From the NCBI GenBank assembly GCA_019637645.1, contig JAHBVH010000009.1, forward strand, positions 1 through 64,000: a stretch of DNA of 64,000 nucleotides. The letters run 5' to 3'. The stretch's first letter is position 1; every line of letters starts with the position of its first letter. Both the position numbers and the translations under genes were made by a program. Positions 1 through 8,687 of this stretch are shown piece after piece. The stretch is from Caldilineaceae bacterium (GTDB lineage Bacteria; Chloroflexota; Anaerolineae; Caldilineales; Caldilineaceae). The notes under the pieces are model-generated. The model did no database searches, had not been told where the DNA came from, and saw nothing but the letters and a program-made list of their open reading frames with translations.

Positions 1-106
1 TAGTGGTGGCTGGGCTTGCCGCTTCACGGCTGGCCAGGACAACATAGGTCGCCACGGCCAGCAGCACGAGGGCAACGCCGATGAATGAATGTTTGAAGGT
101 TGGCAT
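1..106 (-). CDS. Secreted or membrane-anchored protein, N-terminal fragment
   Basis: The start codon is at 106 and the gene runs off the left edge, leaving 35 codons. The visible peptide begins MPTFKHSF, followed by a hydrophobic run of about 18 residues (IGVALVLLAVATYVVLAS) and a polar REAASPATT stretch. This is a classical signal peptide or N-terminal anchor. An AGGA Shine-Dalgarno-like motif lies about 8 nt upstream of the ATG. Nothing of the mature protein is visible, so no function can be given. Confidence 0.6.
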   Translation of the reverse strand, partial: MPTFKHSFIGVALVLLAVATYVVLASREAASPATT

Positions 107-305
107 AAGTTCATCCTTTGCAGTCTATTGGAAAGCCACAGGGCTGATGAAGGGTAAGAAATAATCTAGTGTACCAACACAGCCGGAAGGCCGCATGGGT
201 TAGGTGAAGCTACGCTGAAACGCACTTGCGGTTATAGCCTGCGTTTAGCTGCTTCGCCTCCCAGCGGGCGCTCCTTGGGTGCGGCTTCAGCCTGTGGCGA
301 GGGCA
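107..305. other. Intergenic stretch with a degenerate interspersed repeat
   Basis: No gene is seen between the truncated left-edge gene and the end of the DUF11 gene. The segment near 206-228 closely resembles 63972-63993 at the far end of the window (both carry a core like GCTGAAxCGCACT). It is followed by short GC-rich hairpin-forming runs. It looks like a copy of a non-coding repeat family. Confidence 0.35.
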
Positions 306-3300
306 TTAGCGCGTAATCAACGGTAGCCAGTAGCGAGCTGGCATAACGATAAGGAAGGCCGTCTCACGGCGGTTGTTCGTCTGGTTATTGTCGACCCCGT
401 TATCCTCTAATTGAGTGACATGGGTGGTCACGAGGCCATTAGTGATCAAGGGATCTACCGTCACCGCAAAGTCGAGGGTCTGGGCTTGGCCGCCTGGTGA
501 GGCGACGAGGGCATAGGTACAGCTTGTCCCACTCGGCGCATGATCGGTACAACTCCAACCCGGTGTACTCCCCGCCGCGTGGAAGCGCGTATGCTGGGGC
601 ACCTGTGTCACCAGCTGAGCACAAACGACTGCATCGCGGCTATAGTTGGTGGCCGCCATGGTAAAAGTAACGGTAGCACCTGTCACAACGGTGGGAAGCC
701 CGCCATCCAGCCCACTGCCCTTGGCCTGCACCTGGAGATCCAGATCGACGGTACGCCCTGTGTTGCATTGCACCGCTTGCTGCGCCTGCGCGACATTATC
801 ATTCAGATTCCGTTCCTCATCACTGCTGGACACATCCGCCACGCTGTTGATTTGGCGTGGCTCCGTGGTTATCATCCGGAGGGCAATGAGCCAGCGTCCG
901 GCACCTGCCGTTGGCGCGGCTCCTGCCACCGCTGCCCGCGGGGCCGGGGATTCATCTGCTTGTACAGCAGGCTCCAACGATTGTGTCAAGCGGCATTGTA
1001 CGGTCAAGCGGTTGCCTGTTACCGGCCAGGGATCCAGGCGATCGGCCGCATCAGTCACTGCGGCGGGTGGCAAGGTGCAGTGGGCTGCCCGCTGCGTCGC
1101 ATCAACGCTGGGCTGCACATGCACAATGGTAAAGTCCGCCGCGGCACTGAGCACTGCCTCAAAGACGACATCATGAGCATAGCCTGGGCCGAGATTATCC
1201 ACAATGAAGGTGTGGGTAAAAGGTGTACCAACTGGGAGCGTGGCTGGCCCTGGTGTCAGTGACAGTACACGGAGGTCAACTTGGCAAGTTGGTGCCAAGT
1301 TGACCTGGGTACGATTATTCTGTTGATTGGGATCGTAGGTGGTTGTGTGTACCGCCGCGGTGATGGGGTGTGCCGTGGCACAGCTGATCGAGCGCGCGAC
1401 TGCTACCGTCAGTGTCAGCCTGGCTTGCTGGCCAGCCGCAAGATCCCCTAGCGCACAGCCCCTTATTGGGTGACAAGCCGGATCGGTAGCGACCCAAGTC
1501 AAGCCGGGTGGCAGCGTGGGCGTCACGACAACCGCTTGGGCAAGCGCCGGACCGTGGTTGGTGATCGCTAAGGCTAGGTTTATGGTATCACCAACCACGG
1601 GTGCACGCTGGGAGACCGTCAACACGGTTTGCACATCCGCCAAGTCAGCCAGAGCGGCTGTTAGGTGTTGATGGTTGTTGGCTGGGTTGTTGTCATAGAC
1701 ATCGCTATTGCTTTCAACGGGCAATGATTGTAAGCCCGCTGGTGCGTTTTCACCTACGCCTAGCTCGATAAAAAATCGTTCCACTACCCCCACGGCTAGC
1801 TGGCTAAAACGGCAGGTGATAGTGGCTTCGCCATTGGTAGTGGCGACAGCGCAGAAAGCGGGCAATGCACGCACGCTGAACCCTGTTGGTAAGTATGTGC
1901 GGATCAAGACATTGGTTGCCACCGAAGGTCCGCCATTGGCAATACTGAGCGTGTAGGAGAAGTGATCGGTAGGGTAGAGTGTTGTCCTCAAGGCCGTCGT
2001 GACCCGTAGATCCAAATCGGCCACATTGCCAATTTGGATCACCGTGTCATCTACATTGTTATCTAGATTGGGATCGACGGGGCTTGCACTGCGGACTAGT
2101 GCTCGACTATAGATCTCCATATCAGTCGTCGCCGTGGCAAAGGTCTTTACTGTCCAAAGGGCACCAGCTGCCAATGAACCAGTCAGGGTACAGCGTGTCG
2201 TTAACCCTGGTTGCGGCGCTAGCGGCGGTGCTGTACAGGTGGCTTGGTCGTTATCGTCAATGGCCAGCACCGTGAAGCGCCCTCCGGCTTGGATGGTTTC
2301 GGTCAAGGTGAGCGTCTGAGCTGGGTTGGGGCCGAGGTTATCCACCAGCGTTGTTACGGTAAAGCGTTCACCGGCCCGTACAAAGTTGCTGGGCTCAACA
2401 AAGCGCGTCAACCGCAAGTTGGCACCCTGGTCCACCAGTTGCACCGCCGTACAACTAGGCCCGTTGTTTGCCGTAGCCGGATCGGTTACTCCGTGCAGAG
2501 CGCTCAGCGTGGCACAGCTGGTAAAGGTACTTTGGGTTGGCACCGTTGTCGGGGTTTGTACTGTTACAAAGATGGTGCGCCGATCGCCTGCTGCCAACTG
2601 GAGGTCATCACAGGTAAAGGTCGTTGCGCCGGTGATCGAACAATCGCTACCGCTGACGGCACTGATTGAGATTCCAGCCACGCCGTCGATCTGATTGGTG
2701 ATCCCAAAGGAAGCGCCAGGGGCTACGACATGCGACGGGCCAGCGTTCTCCACTTCAATGCGGATTAGCGCTGGTGTGCCTGGCGCAAGCGAGGGGGTCA
2801 AGGCACTTTGGCGCAGCTGAAGATCGGCACTGCGCAGAATGGGAAGGCGAAACGTTGCACAAGCTTGCGCGGCATTGACCGCGCGTAGGCAGCTCCGTAC
2901 CTCGATCGACGCACTATCCGCTCCGTCACCACCTTGATCCGCATCGACGGCAATGGTGGCTTGCAAGGTGAGGACGCCATCAGGTGGCAACGTGGGTAAC
3001 TGGCAAACGCCGCTATCGGTACATTCCCCACCGGTTGCGACATAGCCAAAGTTGCTGCTGCCTGGCACAATGCTCAGATCAACCACATGTGCCCCACTAG
3101 GAAAAGGGGAAAAAAGATTTTGGGTCACCAGGGGTTGGCGGGCATCCACGGCACCGGTATTGGTGATTTTGACGAGAAAGCTGATTTGTCTGCCCGCAAT
3201 GGCGACCGTGGGTAATGCACTAAAAGGCCCCACCGTAACCGTGGTCATGGCATCCGATTGGGCGAAGAGGGGGGTGGTCCATAGACACCACCAGCAGAGC

Positions 3301-3332
3301 AAGACGCCGAGTATACCGATTGGCTGTTTCAT
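306..3332 (-). CDS. Secreted DUF11 multi-repeat surface protein
   Basis: This encodes about 1008 residues. The chosen ATG at 3332 follows a CGGAG ribosome-binding site and gives a clean signal peptide (MKQPIGILGVLLCWWCLW, cleavage near FAQS). A longer reading from 3383 would only add a charged leader. The mature protein is about seven immunoglobulin-like DUF11/CARDB-type repeats. Each starts with a motif such as DLxL and contains an NxGP turn (NAGPS, NLGPN, NGGPS, NHGPA, NLGPG). Paired cysteines occur within some repeats. The last residues are RYWLPLITR, a C-terminal LPL[IV]-basic pattern that I recall from many secreted Chloroflexota proteins and that may be a sorting or anchoring tag (inference). 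The likely role is structural or adhesive at the cell surface. No enzymatic motif is visible. Confidence 0.85.
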   Translation of the reverse strand: MKQPIGILGVLLCWWCLWTTPLFAQSDAMTTVTVGPFSALPTVAIAGRQISFLVKITNTGAVDARQPLVTQNLFSPFPSGAHVVDLSIVPGSSNFGYVATGGECTDSGVCQLPTLPPDGVLTLQATIAVDADQGGDGADSASIEVRSCLRAVNAAQACATFRLPILRSADLQLRQSALTPSLAPGTPALIRIEVENAGPSHVVAPGASFGITNQIDGVAGISISAVSGSDCSITGATTFTCDDLQLAAGDRRTIFVTVQTPTTVPTQSTFTSCATLSALHGVTDPATANNGPSCTAVQLVDQGANLRLTRFVEPSNFVRAGERFTVTTLVDNLGPNPAQTLTLTETIQAGGRFTVLAIDDNDQATCTAPPLAPQPGLTTRCTLTGSLAAGALWTVKTFATATTDMEIYSRALVRSASPVDPNLDNNVDDTVIQIGNVADLDLRVTTALRTTLYPTDHFSYTLSIANGGPSVATNVLIRTYLPTGFSVRALPAFCAVATTNGEATITCRFSQLAVGVVERFFIELGVGENAPAGLQSLPVESNSDVYDNNPANNHQHLTAALADLADVQTVLTVSQRAPVVGDTINLALAITNHGPALAQAVVVTPTLPPGLTWVATDPACHPIRGCALGDLAAGQQARLTLTVAVARSISCATAHPITAAVHTTTYDPNQQNNRTQVNLAPTCQVDLRVLSLTPGPATLPVGTPFTHTFIVDNLGPGYAHDVVFEAVLSAAADFTIVHVQPSVDATQRAAHCTLPPAAVTDAADRLDPWPVTGNRLTVQCRLTQSLEPAVQADESPAPRAAVAGAAPTAGAGRWLIALRMITTEPRQINSVADVSSSDEERNLNDNVAQAQQAVQCNTGRTVDLDLQVQAKGSGLDGGLPTVVTGATVTFTMAATNYSRDAVVCAQLVTQVPQHTRFHAAGSTPGWSCTDHAPSGTSCTYALVASPGGQAQTLDFAVTVDPLITNGLVTTHVTQLEDNGVDNNQTNNRRETAFLIVMPARYWLPLITR

Positions 3333-3505
3333 CGCTGAACTCCGAAAGTCTAGCATCCAGGCCGGATGCATCCGAACTTGCAAAAGTAAGAGAAATCCTA
3401 CAGTCGTAAGTTGTCATTGTCAATCGGTATTTTGTTCGAGCGAGGATCGGGCGTGTGGCCGTTGGTGGCAAAGCGTGGCAAAAGCCACAGTCGTGGAGAA
3501 GTAGA

Positions 3506-3572
3506 ACAGTAAGACAGTGAGACAGTGAGACAGTTGGGTCAGTCCATGAGGTCTGTCTCACTGTCTTACTGT
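3506..3572. terminator. 20-bp perfect inverted repeat after the Ada-like gene
   Basis: The arms at 3506-3525 and 3553-3572 are perfectly complementary and built from repeated ACAGTRAG units, with a 27-nt loop. The repeat lies just past the stop of the minus-strand Ada-like gene, so it probably acts as its transcript-end hairpin. There is no clear U-tract. Confidence 0.55.
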
Positions 3573-3580
3573 CTCCCTAC

Positions 3581-4492
3581 CTACGCTGCCTGTTCTCTGT
3601 TTTCCTGCTGGGCGGATTCCCAGGCCAAGAGGGCTTTCTTCCGCGTGGTGCCCCAACGATAGCCCTGGACGCTGCCATTTTTGCGGATGACGCGATGGCA
3701 AGGGATCAGGTAGCCAATCGGATTGGCCCCGATGGCGCTACCGACGGCGCGCGCGGCGCTAGGCTGGCCAATCGCCCGGGCCACCGTGTCATAGGACCAA
3801 AGCGCGCCGGATGGGATTTGGAGCAGGGCATGCCAGACTTTGATCTGAAAGTTCGTCCCTTTGAGTAACAGTGAGAGATGGCGTGTTCTTTGTTGGCCGA
3901 CCGCGGGAAAGATCTGATCCAGGATCGGCTGGGTTTGGCTGGGATCTTCCTGCAACGTTGCCGCCTGCCATTGCGTATGTAATTCAGTAACCGCCTGTGT
4001 CCAAGTGCCTTCACGGTTGCCCTCTGAGAGGAAGAGCAGCTGGCAGATGCCCCGATGCGTGACGGCCAGTAGGCAGTCGCCAAAGGGGGTGGCATGGCGG
4101 CCATAGGTGATCGGTAAACCAGCCCCTTGGGTTTTAAACTCTCCTGGCGTCACTGCTTCGGTGGCTAGCAACAGATCGTGGAGGCGGCTGGGGCCGGAGA
4201 GCCCGGTGGCGTAGGCGGTGTCTAACACACTATGGGCGTTGGCGAGCAGCGTTTTGGCATGCTCCGCGGTAAGGTATTGTACAAAGCGTTTAGGGCTCAC
4301 ACCGGCCCACTGGGTAAAAAGCCGTTGAAGGTGAAAGGGGCTCAGCGCTAAGCGCGCGGCTAGCTCGTCCAGCGAGGGTTGTTCTTGATAGTGCTCTTCT
4401 AAAAATTGGATGGCCTGGGCAATCCGTTCGTAATCAGTTGTCATTGTCATATCCATTCGCATGGGTATCTTCAAGGGTGTACTCGTGATCAT
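3581..4492 (-). CDS. Ada-like AraC regulator fused to O6-methylguanine-DNA methyltransferase
   Basis: This is a 303-residue protein. Residues about 20-110 form an AraC-type helix-turn-helix region (DYERIAQAIQFLEEHY, then LSPFHLQRLFTQWAGVSP). Residues about 130-300 are an alkyltransferase. Its active-site IPCHRVI motif, with the acceptor cysteine at residue 265, is intact, as is the downstream GYRWG loop. The N-terminal four-cysteine phosphotriester-repair domain of E. coli Ada is absent. The protein should therefore repair O6-alkylguanine by suicidal methyl transfer and may regulate transcription, but it would not sense methylphosphotriesters. The ATG at 4492 has a GGGAGA site 10-11 nt upstream. 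The gene is divergent from xseB. Confidence 0.9.
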   Translation of the reverse strand: MITSTPLKIPMRMDMTMTTDYERIAQAIQFLEEHYQEQPSLDELAARLALSPFHLQRLFTQWAGVSPKRFVQYLTAEHAKTLLANAHSVLDTAYATGLSGPSRLHDLLLATEAVTPGEFKTQGAGLPITYGRHATPFGDCLLAVTHRGICQLLFLSEGNREGTWTQAVTELHTQWQAATLQEDPSQTQPILDQIFPAVGQQRTRHLSLLLKGTNFQIKVWHALLQIPSGALWSYDTVARAIGQPSAARAVGSAIGANPIGYLIPCHRVIRKNGSVQGYRWGTTRKKALLAWESAQQENREQAA

Positions 4493-4556
4493 AGCGATTT
4501 GTTCTCCCTACGCCTCTTGTTCATCGCTTGCTGCATCTATTCATGTATTATCATGT

Positions 4557-4585
4557 ATTATAAAGAGATTCTATGCGCTATGCCA
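4557..4585 (-). promoter_or_regulatory. Possible promoter of the Ada-like gene
   Basis: Read on the minus strand, a perfect TATAAT (4557-4562) lies 17 bp after a weak TGGCAT -35 (4580-4585), about 65 bp before the ATG. The -35 is poor, which suits an activator-dependent promoter. A duplicated CATGTATTAT overlaps it. Confidence 0.35.
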
Positions 4586-4618
4586 CCCGTTTCTTGCGTA
4601 ACTATTCTTCCTGTAACA

Positions 4619-4648
4619 TTGCTTTTTTTGCCCAAAGACAGGTACAAT
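4619..4648 (+). promoter_or_regulatory. Sigma-70-like promoter for xseB operon
   Basis: TTGCTT (4619-4624), an 18-bp spacer and TACAAT (4643-4648) lie about 100 bp before the xseB start. Confidence 0.5.
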
Positions 4649-4750
4649 AATCAGACTGAAAAGCTTTTCCACACGTGTACCCAGTGCCAACCCTACCCAA
4701 TTCCTTTGGCGAACCAAGCGCTGTGTGCATACGACAAACAAGGAATGGGC

Positions 4751-5008
4751 ATGAGTGCAACAACCGAAAATTCTCCAGCAGCGGTAGTTCAGGCGCTTTC
4801 CTACGAAGAGGCACTTGCCCAGTTGGAAACTATCCTGACCACGCTGGAACAAGATGATCTTCCGCTGGAGACCGCGCTGACGCTCTATGAGCAAGGGGTC
4901 GTTCTCGCCGATTACTGTACGAATCTCTTGGATACAGCGGAATTGCGTGTCCGTAAATGGCAGGCCGACGGCCAAACCGTTCCCTTTGACAACTGGCAGG
5001 AAGGGTAA
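4751..5008 (+). CDS. xseB: Exodeoxyribonuclease VII small subunit
   Basis: This 85-residue protein matches the small subunit of exonuclease VII, which works with XseA to degrade single-stranded DNA from both ends. The family core is clear: LSYEEALAQLETILTTLE, then LPLETALTLYEQGVVLADYCTNLLDTAELRV, two helices of the helical-bundle fold. The ATG at 4751 is chosen because AAGGA sits 6 nt upstream; the open frame extends much further 5' without family similarity. The large-subunit gene xseA is not in the window, so the two subunits are unlinked here or xseA lies elsewhere. The DUF212 gene starts 6 bp downstream and is probably co-transcribed. Confidence 0.92.
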   Translation: MSATTENSPAAVVQALSYEEALAQLETILTTLEQDDLPLETALTLYEQGVVLADYCTNLLDTAELRVRKWQADGQTVPFDNWQEG

Positions 5009-5014
5009 TCGGTC

Positions 5015-5461
5015 ATGGCCGCGCTTTGGTCCAATCATGCGTTGTGGGTGCCCGTCAGCATTGCCTTTTTGGTCCAACTTTTCAAGGTTCTGTGGGAATG
5101 GACGTTGACCGGCAAGCTCGATCTGCGCGTTTTTAGTCGATCGGGGGGGATGCCCAGCAGCCACACGGCGCTGGTCTGTAGCTTGACCACGGTGATGGGC
5201 ATTCAATATGGGCTCGACAGTCCCTATTTTGCCATTGCTGCGGTATTGGCCTTTATTGTGATGTATGATGCGACCGGCGTGCGCCAACAGAGTGGCAAAC
5301 ATGCGCGCATTCTCAACCAAATTCTCCGTGAGCTCTTTAGCGGACAGCCGATCAGTGAGGAAGAGCTGAAAGAGTTGCTTGGTCACACGGGCTTTGAGGT
5401 GCTCATGGGGCTGTTGGTCAGTGTTCTCTACACCATTCTGGTCATGTTTTGGTTGCAGTAG
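5015..5461 (+). CDS. Divergent PAP2 (DUF212) family membrane protein
   Basis: This 148-residue protein belongs to the DUF212, or divergent phosphatidic-acid-phosphatase-like, family. Visible markers are SRSGGMPSSHTALV near residues 45-58 and a YDATGVRQQSGKHA motif about 40 residues later. Three to four hydrophobic segments are present, including one at each end. Family members are predicted membrane proteins related to PAP2/haloperoxidases, and no reaction has been settled. It follows xseB by 6 bp, so the two are co-transcribed, but the pairing suggests no shared pathway that I know of. Confidence 0.85.
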   Translation: MAALWSNHALWVPVSIAFLVQLFKVLWEWTLTGKLDLRVFSRSGGMPSSHTALVCSLTTVMGIQYGLDSPYFAIAAVLAFIVMYDATGVRQQSGKHARILNQILRELFSGQPISEEELKELLGHTGFEVLMGLLVSVLYTILVMFWLQ

Positions 5462-5523
5462 CCCGTTGGCGGAAGGCAGGGAACGCCAGGCTGTTTAATT
5501 TTTATGAAGTTTTTTTGATTAAT

Positions 5524-5552
5524 TTGGCTTGATTGAATAAGTATGGTATAAT
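5524..5552 (+). promoter_or_regulatory. Promoter for the B12-radical SAM gene
   Basis: TTGGCT (5524-5529), a 17-bp spacer and a perfect TATAAT (5547-5552) lie 60 bp before the start codon. A GGAGG ribosome-binding site follows. Confidence 0.6.
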
Positions 5553-5612
5553 GGCTTGCAATTATACCTGTGATTGATCTTCTTTTTCTACTAGATCTTA
5601 GGCGGAGGAATT

Positions 5613-6953
5613 ATGCGACGAGTCGTCCTCATTCAGCCCAAGCGCGATGGTCGTGTGTTGGGCAAGTCTCCCGGTTCACCGTATACGTTGATGCGCTTGG
5701 CCTCTTTGGTGCCCGATGAACTCCCGGTTGAGATCTGGGACGAGAATGTGCGCGATCTCCCGCTTGATACCCTGCGCGAGGGTGATTTAGTGGGGATCAC
5801 ATCCATGACGGTGACGATTGAACGGGCGGAACAGATTGCCCGGCGCGCCATGAAGCAAGGGGCTGGGGTGGTAATGGGCGGTGTGCATGCCACCCTCGTG
5901 CAAGAACATACAAAGACCTTCTCCCATAGTATCATGGTCGGTGAGGGATACTTTACTTGGCAACAATTGTTGAAGGATTTTGCCAACGATGGGATCAAGG
6001 GCATGCAGCCGGTCTATGAAGATGAGCGGTGGGCCAATTTAGATGGGCTGGCGACGATTAGTGACCGTGTTATTAAGATGGTCGATGAGCATAACAACTA
6101 CTGGACGCCTTATCTCGAAATCACGCGTGGTTGTCCACGTAATTGTTCGTTCTGTACGGCGATCCGGGTGAGTGGGCGCAAAATGCGGCTCCGCCCCATT
6201 GATGAAGTGGTGGATGAAATCCAACGGCGGGGGATCAAACGTTTCTTCTTAACCGATGACAATTTTGGGCTCAATTTCACCACAGATCCTGACTACTGTG
6301 CCAATCTCTTTGAGGCACTGAGCAAGCTGGATCTGCAAGGGTGGACCTGTCAATCTGAGATGAGTATCGCCAAATATCCCGAGTTGTTGGAAATGAGTGT
6401 CGCCGCCCATTTGGATAAACACTTTATTGGCTTTGAGAGCGTCAACCCCGATAACCGTGGGTCATTAGGGGGTAAATCTCGCGGGGTTGCTAATCAGGCA
6501 ACCGAAGCGATCCGAACGATTCGCAGCACGGGCGTGGGTGTGGTGGGGCTCTTTGTCATGGGGTTTGATGAAGATACGCCAGCCACCTTCCAAGCCATGT
6601 GGGATTTTGTGCGCAGTAGCGAGCTAGATAGCGTCAGCGCCACCATGTTAACGCCCTACCCTGGCACGCCCTTCCGCGCCCAAGTGGAGGCCGAAAATCG
6701 GTTGCTAGATGTGCCATGGAGCCACTATGACACGGCCCATGTGACCTTTGTGCCCAAGAACTTTACGGTCGATGAATTGCGCTCGGCCTATGATTGGCTC
6801 TGCCGTAAACTCTATAGCCCCAGCCAAATTGCCCAACGTGGATTACGCTCGATGGGGCGCTATCCATTGGCCAAGGCCAGCAAGAAGCTCTTTGGCAGCT
6901 TTAGCACCGATTATGGCTATCGTCGGACCTATGCCTATCGCAATGTCTTATAA
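5613..6953 (+). CDS. B12-binding-domain radical SAM protein
   Basis: This is a 446-residue protein. Residues about 1-140 resemble a cobalamin-binding domain (VVLIQPK at the N-terminus, GVVMGGVHATL), but I do not see the canonical DxHxxG base-off ligand. Residues about 165-370 are the radical SAM barrel, with the iron-sulfur motif C174-x3-C178-x2-C181 in ITRGCPRNCSFC. The family also carries GFES and PGTPF motifs here. Relatives include BchE-, HpnP- and MiaB-like methylases and cyclases, and the substrate cannot be inferred from sequence alone. The gene stands alone, with its own promoter and a terminator at 7083-7112. A GGAGG site precedes the ATG. Confidence 0.85.
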   Translation: MRRVVLIQPKRDGRVLGKSPGSPYTLMRLASLVPDELPVEIWDENVRDLPLDTLREGDLVGITSMTVTIERAEQIARRAMKQGAGVVMGGVHATLVQEHTKTFSHSIMVGEGYFTWQQLLKDFANDGIKGMQPVYEDERWANLDGLATISDRVIKMVDEHNNYWTPYLEITRGCPRNCSFCTAIRVSGRKMRLRPIDEVVDEIQRRGIKRFFLTDDNFGLNFTTDPDYCANLFEALSKLDLQGWTCQSEMSIAKYPELLEMSVAAHLDKHFIGFESVNPDNRGSLGGKSRGVANQATEAIRTIRSTGVGVVGLFVMGFDEDTPATFQAMWDFVRSSELDSVSATMLTPYPGTPFRAQVEAENRLLDVPWSHYDTAHVTFVPKNFTVDELRSAYDWLCRKLYSPSQIAQRGLRSMGRYPLAKASKKLFGSFSTDYGYRRTYAYRNVL

Positions 6954-7082
6954 ACCTTGCTGAGGGCAAAGTCGCTTTCTTGCTGGCCCTGAGCCTTTCC
7001 CCACCACTGAAGGTTTGGGCAAAACAGCGAGATGACTTACACCGTGTTCGTGCTGTGTAAGTTCTATGAAGAATGATGGATG

Positions 7083-7112
7083 AAAACCGGGTTGATCGTG
7101 ACCCGGTTTTTT
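7083..7112 (+). terminator. Intrinsic terminator of the B12-radical SAM gene
   Basis: An AACCGGGT/ACCCGGTT stem is followed by a T-run, a classical rho-independent structure. A separate 8-bp hairpin (7035-7062) precedes it. Confidence 0.8.
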
Positions 7113-7119
7113 CGACGTT

Positions 7120-7536
7120 ATGATTTCTGTTCAGGCGCACAGCGGCATTGGAACACCAATGCCGCGGGCTGATGTCAGGCTGAACACCATATCTCCGGCT
7201 CGCTTCCAGTACGCTGGTGGGATGACCTATTCAGCCAATCCTGTTCACCAGATTTCTCTGGAAAGCTATGTGAGTGTGCATTGCCCAATTTGCGCCTATG
7301 CGTATGATGTAGCCGACTTAATTCGGCGCGATTTTCCAATGATCGATGTGCGCTTGGTGGATATTCATGCGCCCAATCTGGTAGTTCCCGTGGCGGTCTT
7401 TGCGATCCCAACCTATCTGCTGGATGGGCGTCTTTGGTCCTTGGGCAATCCATCCCCGGAAAAGATCCAGGAAACGTTCCATCGCCTGTGCGAGCGGGCG
7501 TCGGGAAATCGGTCTGCCGCCATGAATGATGCGTAA
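7120..7536 (+). CDS. Thioredoxin-like/glutaredoxin-like small protein (start uncertain)
   Basis: The open frame is up to 138 codons. The conserved part starts around [24 protein letters not shown]: a beta strand followed by CPIC, a thioredoxin-like CxxC redox motif, then a helix. Later comes [24 protein letters not shown], where IPT matches the cis-proline of the fold. Possible starts are 7120, 7159 and 7222, and none has a convincing ribosome-binding site; the coordinates given are the outer bound. The stop lies 14 bp before a Crp-family gene, so the two form an operon. A redox link between them is possible but unproven. Confidence 0.7.
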   Translation: MISVQAHSGIGTPMPRADVRLNTISPARFQYAGGMTYSANPVHQISLESYVSVHCPICAYAYDVADLIRRDFPMIDVRLVDIHAPNLVVPVAVFAIPTYLLDGRLWSLGNPSPEKIQETFHRLCERASGNRSAAMNDA

Positions 7537-7550
7537 GGAGTAAGTGCAAC

Positions 7551-8249
7551 GTGAAAACTGATGAGCGAACCCTATTACAACCCGCCGAGAAAATGCGCTA
7601 TCTGTCCGAATTGACGGTCTTCCGCGATCTGTCGCCCCGCGAGATGGAAGAACTCAATCGGATTACGACCATGAGCACCGTGCCCAAAGGGCGGGTCTTT
7701 TATCGTCCAGAAGAACCGGGTGAGGTCCTCTTTATCCTCAAAGAGGGGCGCGTTCAGCTCTATCGGATTAGCCCTGAAGGGAAGAAATTGGTCATTACCA
7801 CCCTTGGGCCCCATACGCTCTTTGGTGAAATGGCGCTGTTGGGCACCAAGATGCACAATACCTTTGCCGAGGCGATTGAAGATTGTTTGATCTGTGTGAT
7901 GAGCCGCACCGATCTAGAACGGTTGATTCTGAATAAGCCACAAGTGGCATTGCGGATCCTCGAGATCACAGGCAAGCGTCTACGCGAGGCCGAAGAACGG
8001 CTGGAAAATATGGCCTTTAAGGGCATCCCCGCGCGCTTGGCCAGCTTATTGCTCCGTTTGGCCGAAGAACAGGGCACGGAAACGATCACCGGCCTAACCC
8101 ACCAGGATCTAGCCGAAAGCGTCGGTACTTACCGCGAAACCGCCACCCAAGTGCTGAATGATCTCAAGACGGACGGGTACATTGATATTGGCCGCAAGCG
8201 CATTATCATCTTAGATCGAGAAGGGTTAGAAGAAGTGGCCGAGAACTAG
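7551..8249 (+). CDS. Crp/Fnr-family transcriptional regulator
   Basis: This is a 232-residue protein starting at GTG, with AAGGAG about 10 nt upstream. Residues about 18-130 form a cyclic-nucleotide-binding-like beta-roll ([51 protein letters not shown]). Residues about 150-225 are a Crp-type winged helix, with the recognition region [23 protein letters not shown]. The N-terminal cysteines used by Fnr to bind an iron-sulfur cluster are missing, so the signal is unlikely to be oxygen by that route. Ligand and targets are unknown. The upstream thioredoxin-like gene and the downstream ferredoxin make a redox-related role plausible. Confidence 0.9.
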   Translation: MKTDERTLLQPAEKMRYLSELTVFRDLSPREMEELNRITTMSTVPKGRVFYRPEEPGEVLFILKEGRVQLYRISPEGKKLVITTLGPHTLFGEMALLGTKMHNTFAEAIEDCLICVMSRTDLERLILNKPQVALRILEITGKRLREAEERLENMAFKGIPARLASLLLRLAEEQGTETITGLTHQDLAESVGTYRETATQVLNDLKTDGYIDIGRKRIIILDREGLEEVAEN

Positions 8250-8277
8250 ACGCCAGGTTCGCACGGTTGGGAAAGTG

Positions 8278-8345
8278 GCGTTGCCGGGGACGGGCCAGCG
8301 ATAGTCGCCAGCGATAAACGGTCCGTGGCCCGTCCCCGGCAACGC
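8278..8345 (+). terminator. 20-bp perfect inverted repeat after the Crp gene
   Basis: The arms at 8278-8297 and 8326-8345 are perfectly complementary and very GC-rich. A second, separate 10-bp repeat follows (8363-8372 with 8401-8410). Both lie between the regulator and the ferredoxin promoter, where they can end transcription. There is no long T-run. Confidence 0.6.
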
Positions 8346-8452
8346 GGCAGGGGAAGTGCCGAGCAATCGCCGTTTTGGTTGGCGAAACAAGCCGAAAAAG
8401 CGGCGATTGCCCGGGGTAATTTCCCATAAAAATTTATTCTGCTAGGTGACAG

Positions 8453-8481
8453 TTGACATTTCCTCCAAAGCCAAGTACAAT
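8453..8481 (+). promoter_or_regulatory. Strong distal promoter of the ferredoxin gene
   Basis: A consensus TTGACA (8453-8458), a 17-bp spacer and TACAAT (8476-8481) predict a start near 8488. The resulting leader before the ATG is about 200 nt. Confidence 0.7.
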
Positions 8482-8566
8482 CGTCATCAAATAGTGCTTT
8501 GTGCGCTTTGGAACAAATAGAAGCGTTCCCATGTCCCACTAAAAGGCAACTCTAATAAGAATCCGC

Positions 8567-8640
8567 CCTGAAATTCGGTTGTGGCTCCAGCCACTTTGCG
8601 AACTGATGCGCTTGACACAGAGAATTTCAGGCGTGATACT
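8567..8640 (+). promoter_or_regulatory. Proximal ferredoxin promoter inside an inverted repeat
   Basis: TTGACA (8612-8617), a 17-bp spacer and GATACT (8635-8640) form a second promoter. A perfect 10-bp inverted repeat (8567-8576 with 8622-8631) overlaps its spacer, so the site could bind a regulator or fold in the long leader. Confidence 0.5.
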
Positions 8641-8687
8641 AAACCTGAAGCACAGTAGCTGCTCATTACTGAGGAGGTTTTACTCTT

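Noticed and set aside
540..1262. Plus-strand frame of 240 codons opposite the DUF11 gene
   Set aside because: It is antisense to a well-supported repeat protein and has no family features; the GC-rich DUF11 gene produces several such shadows.
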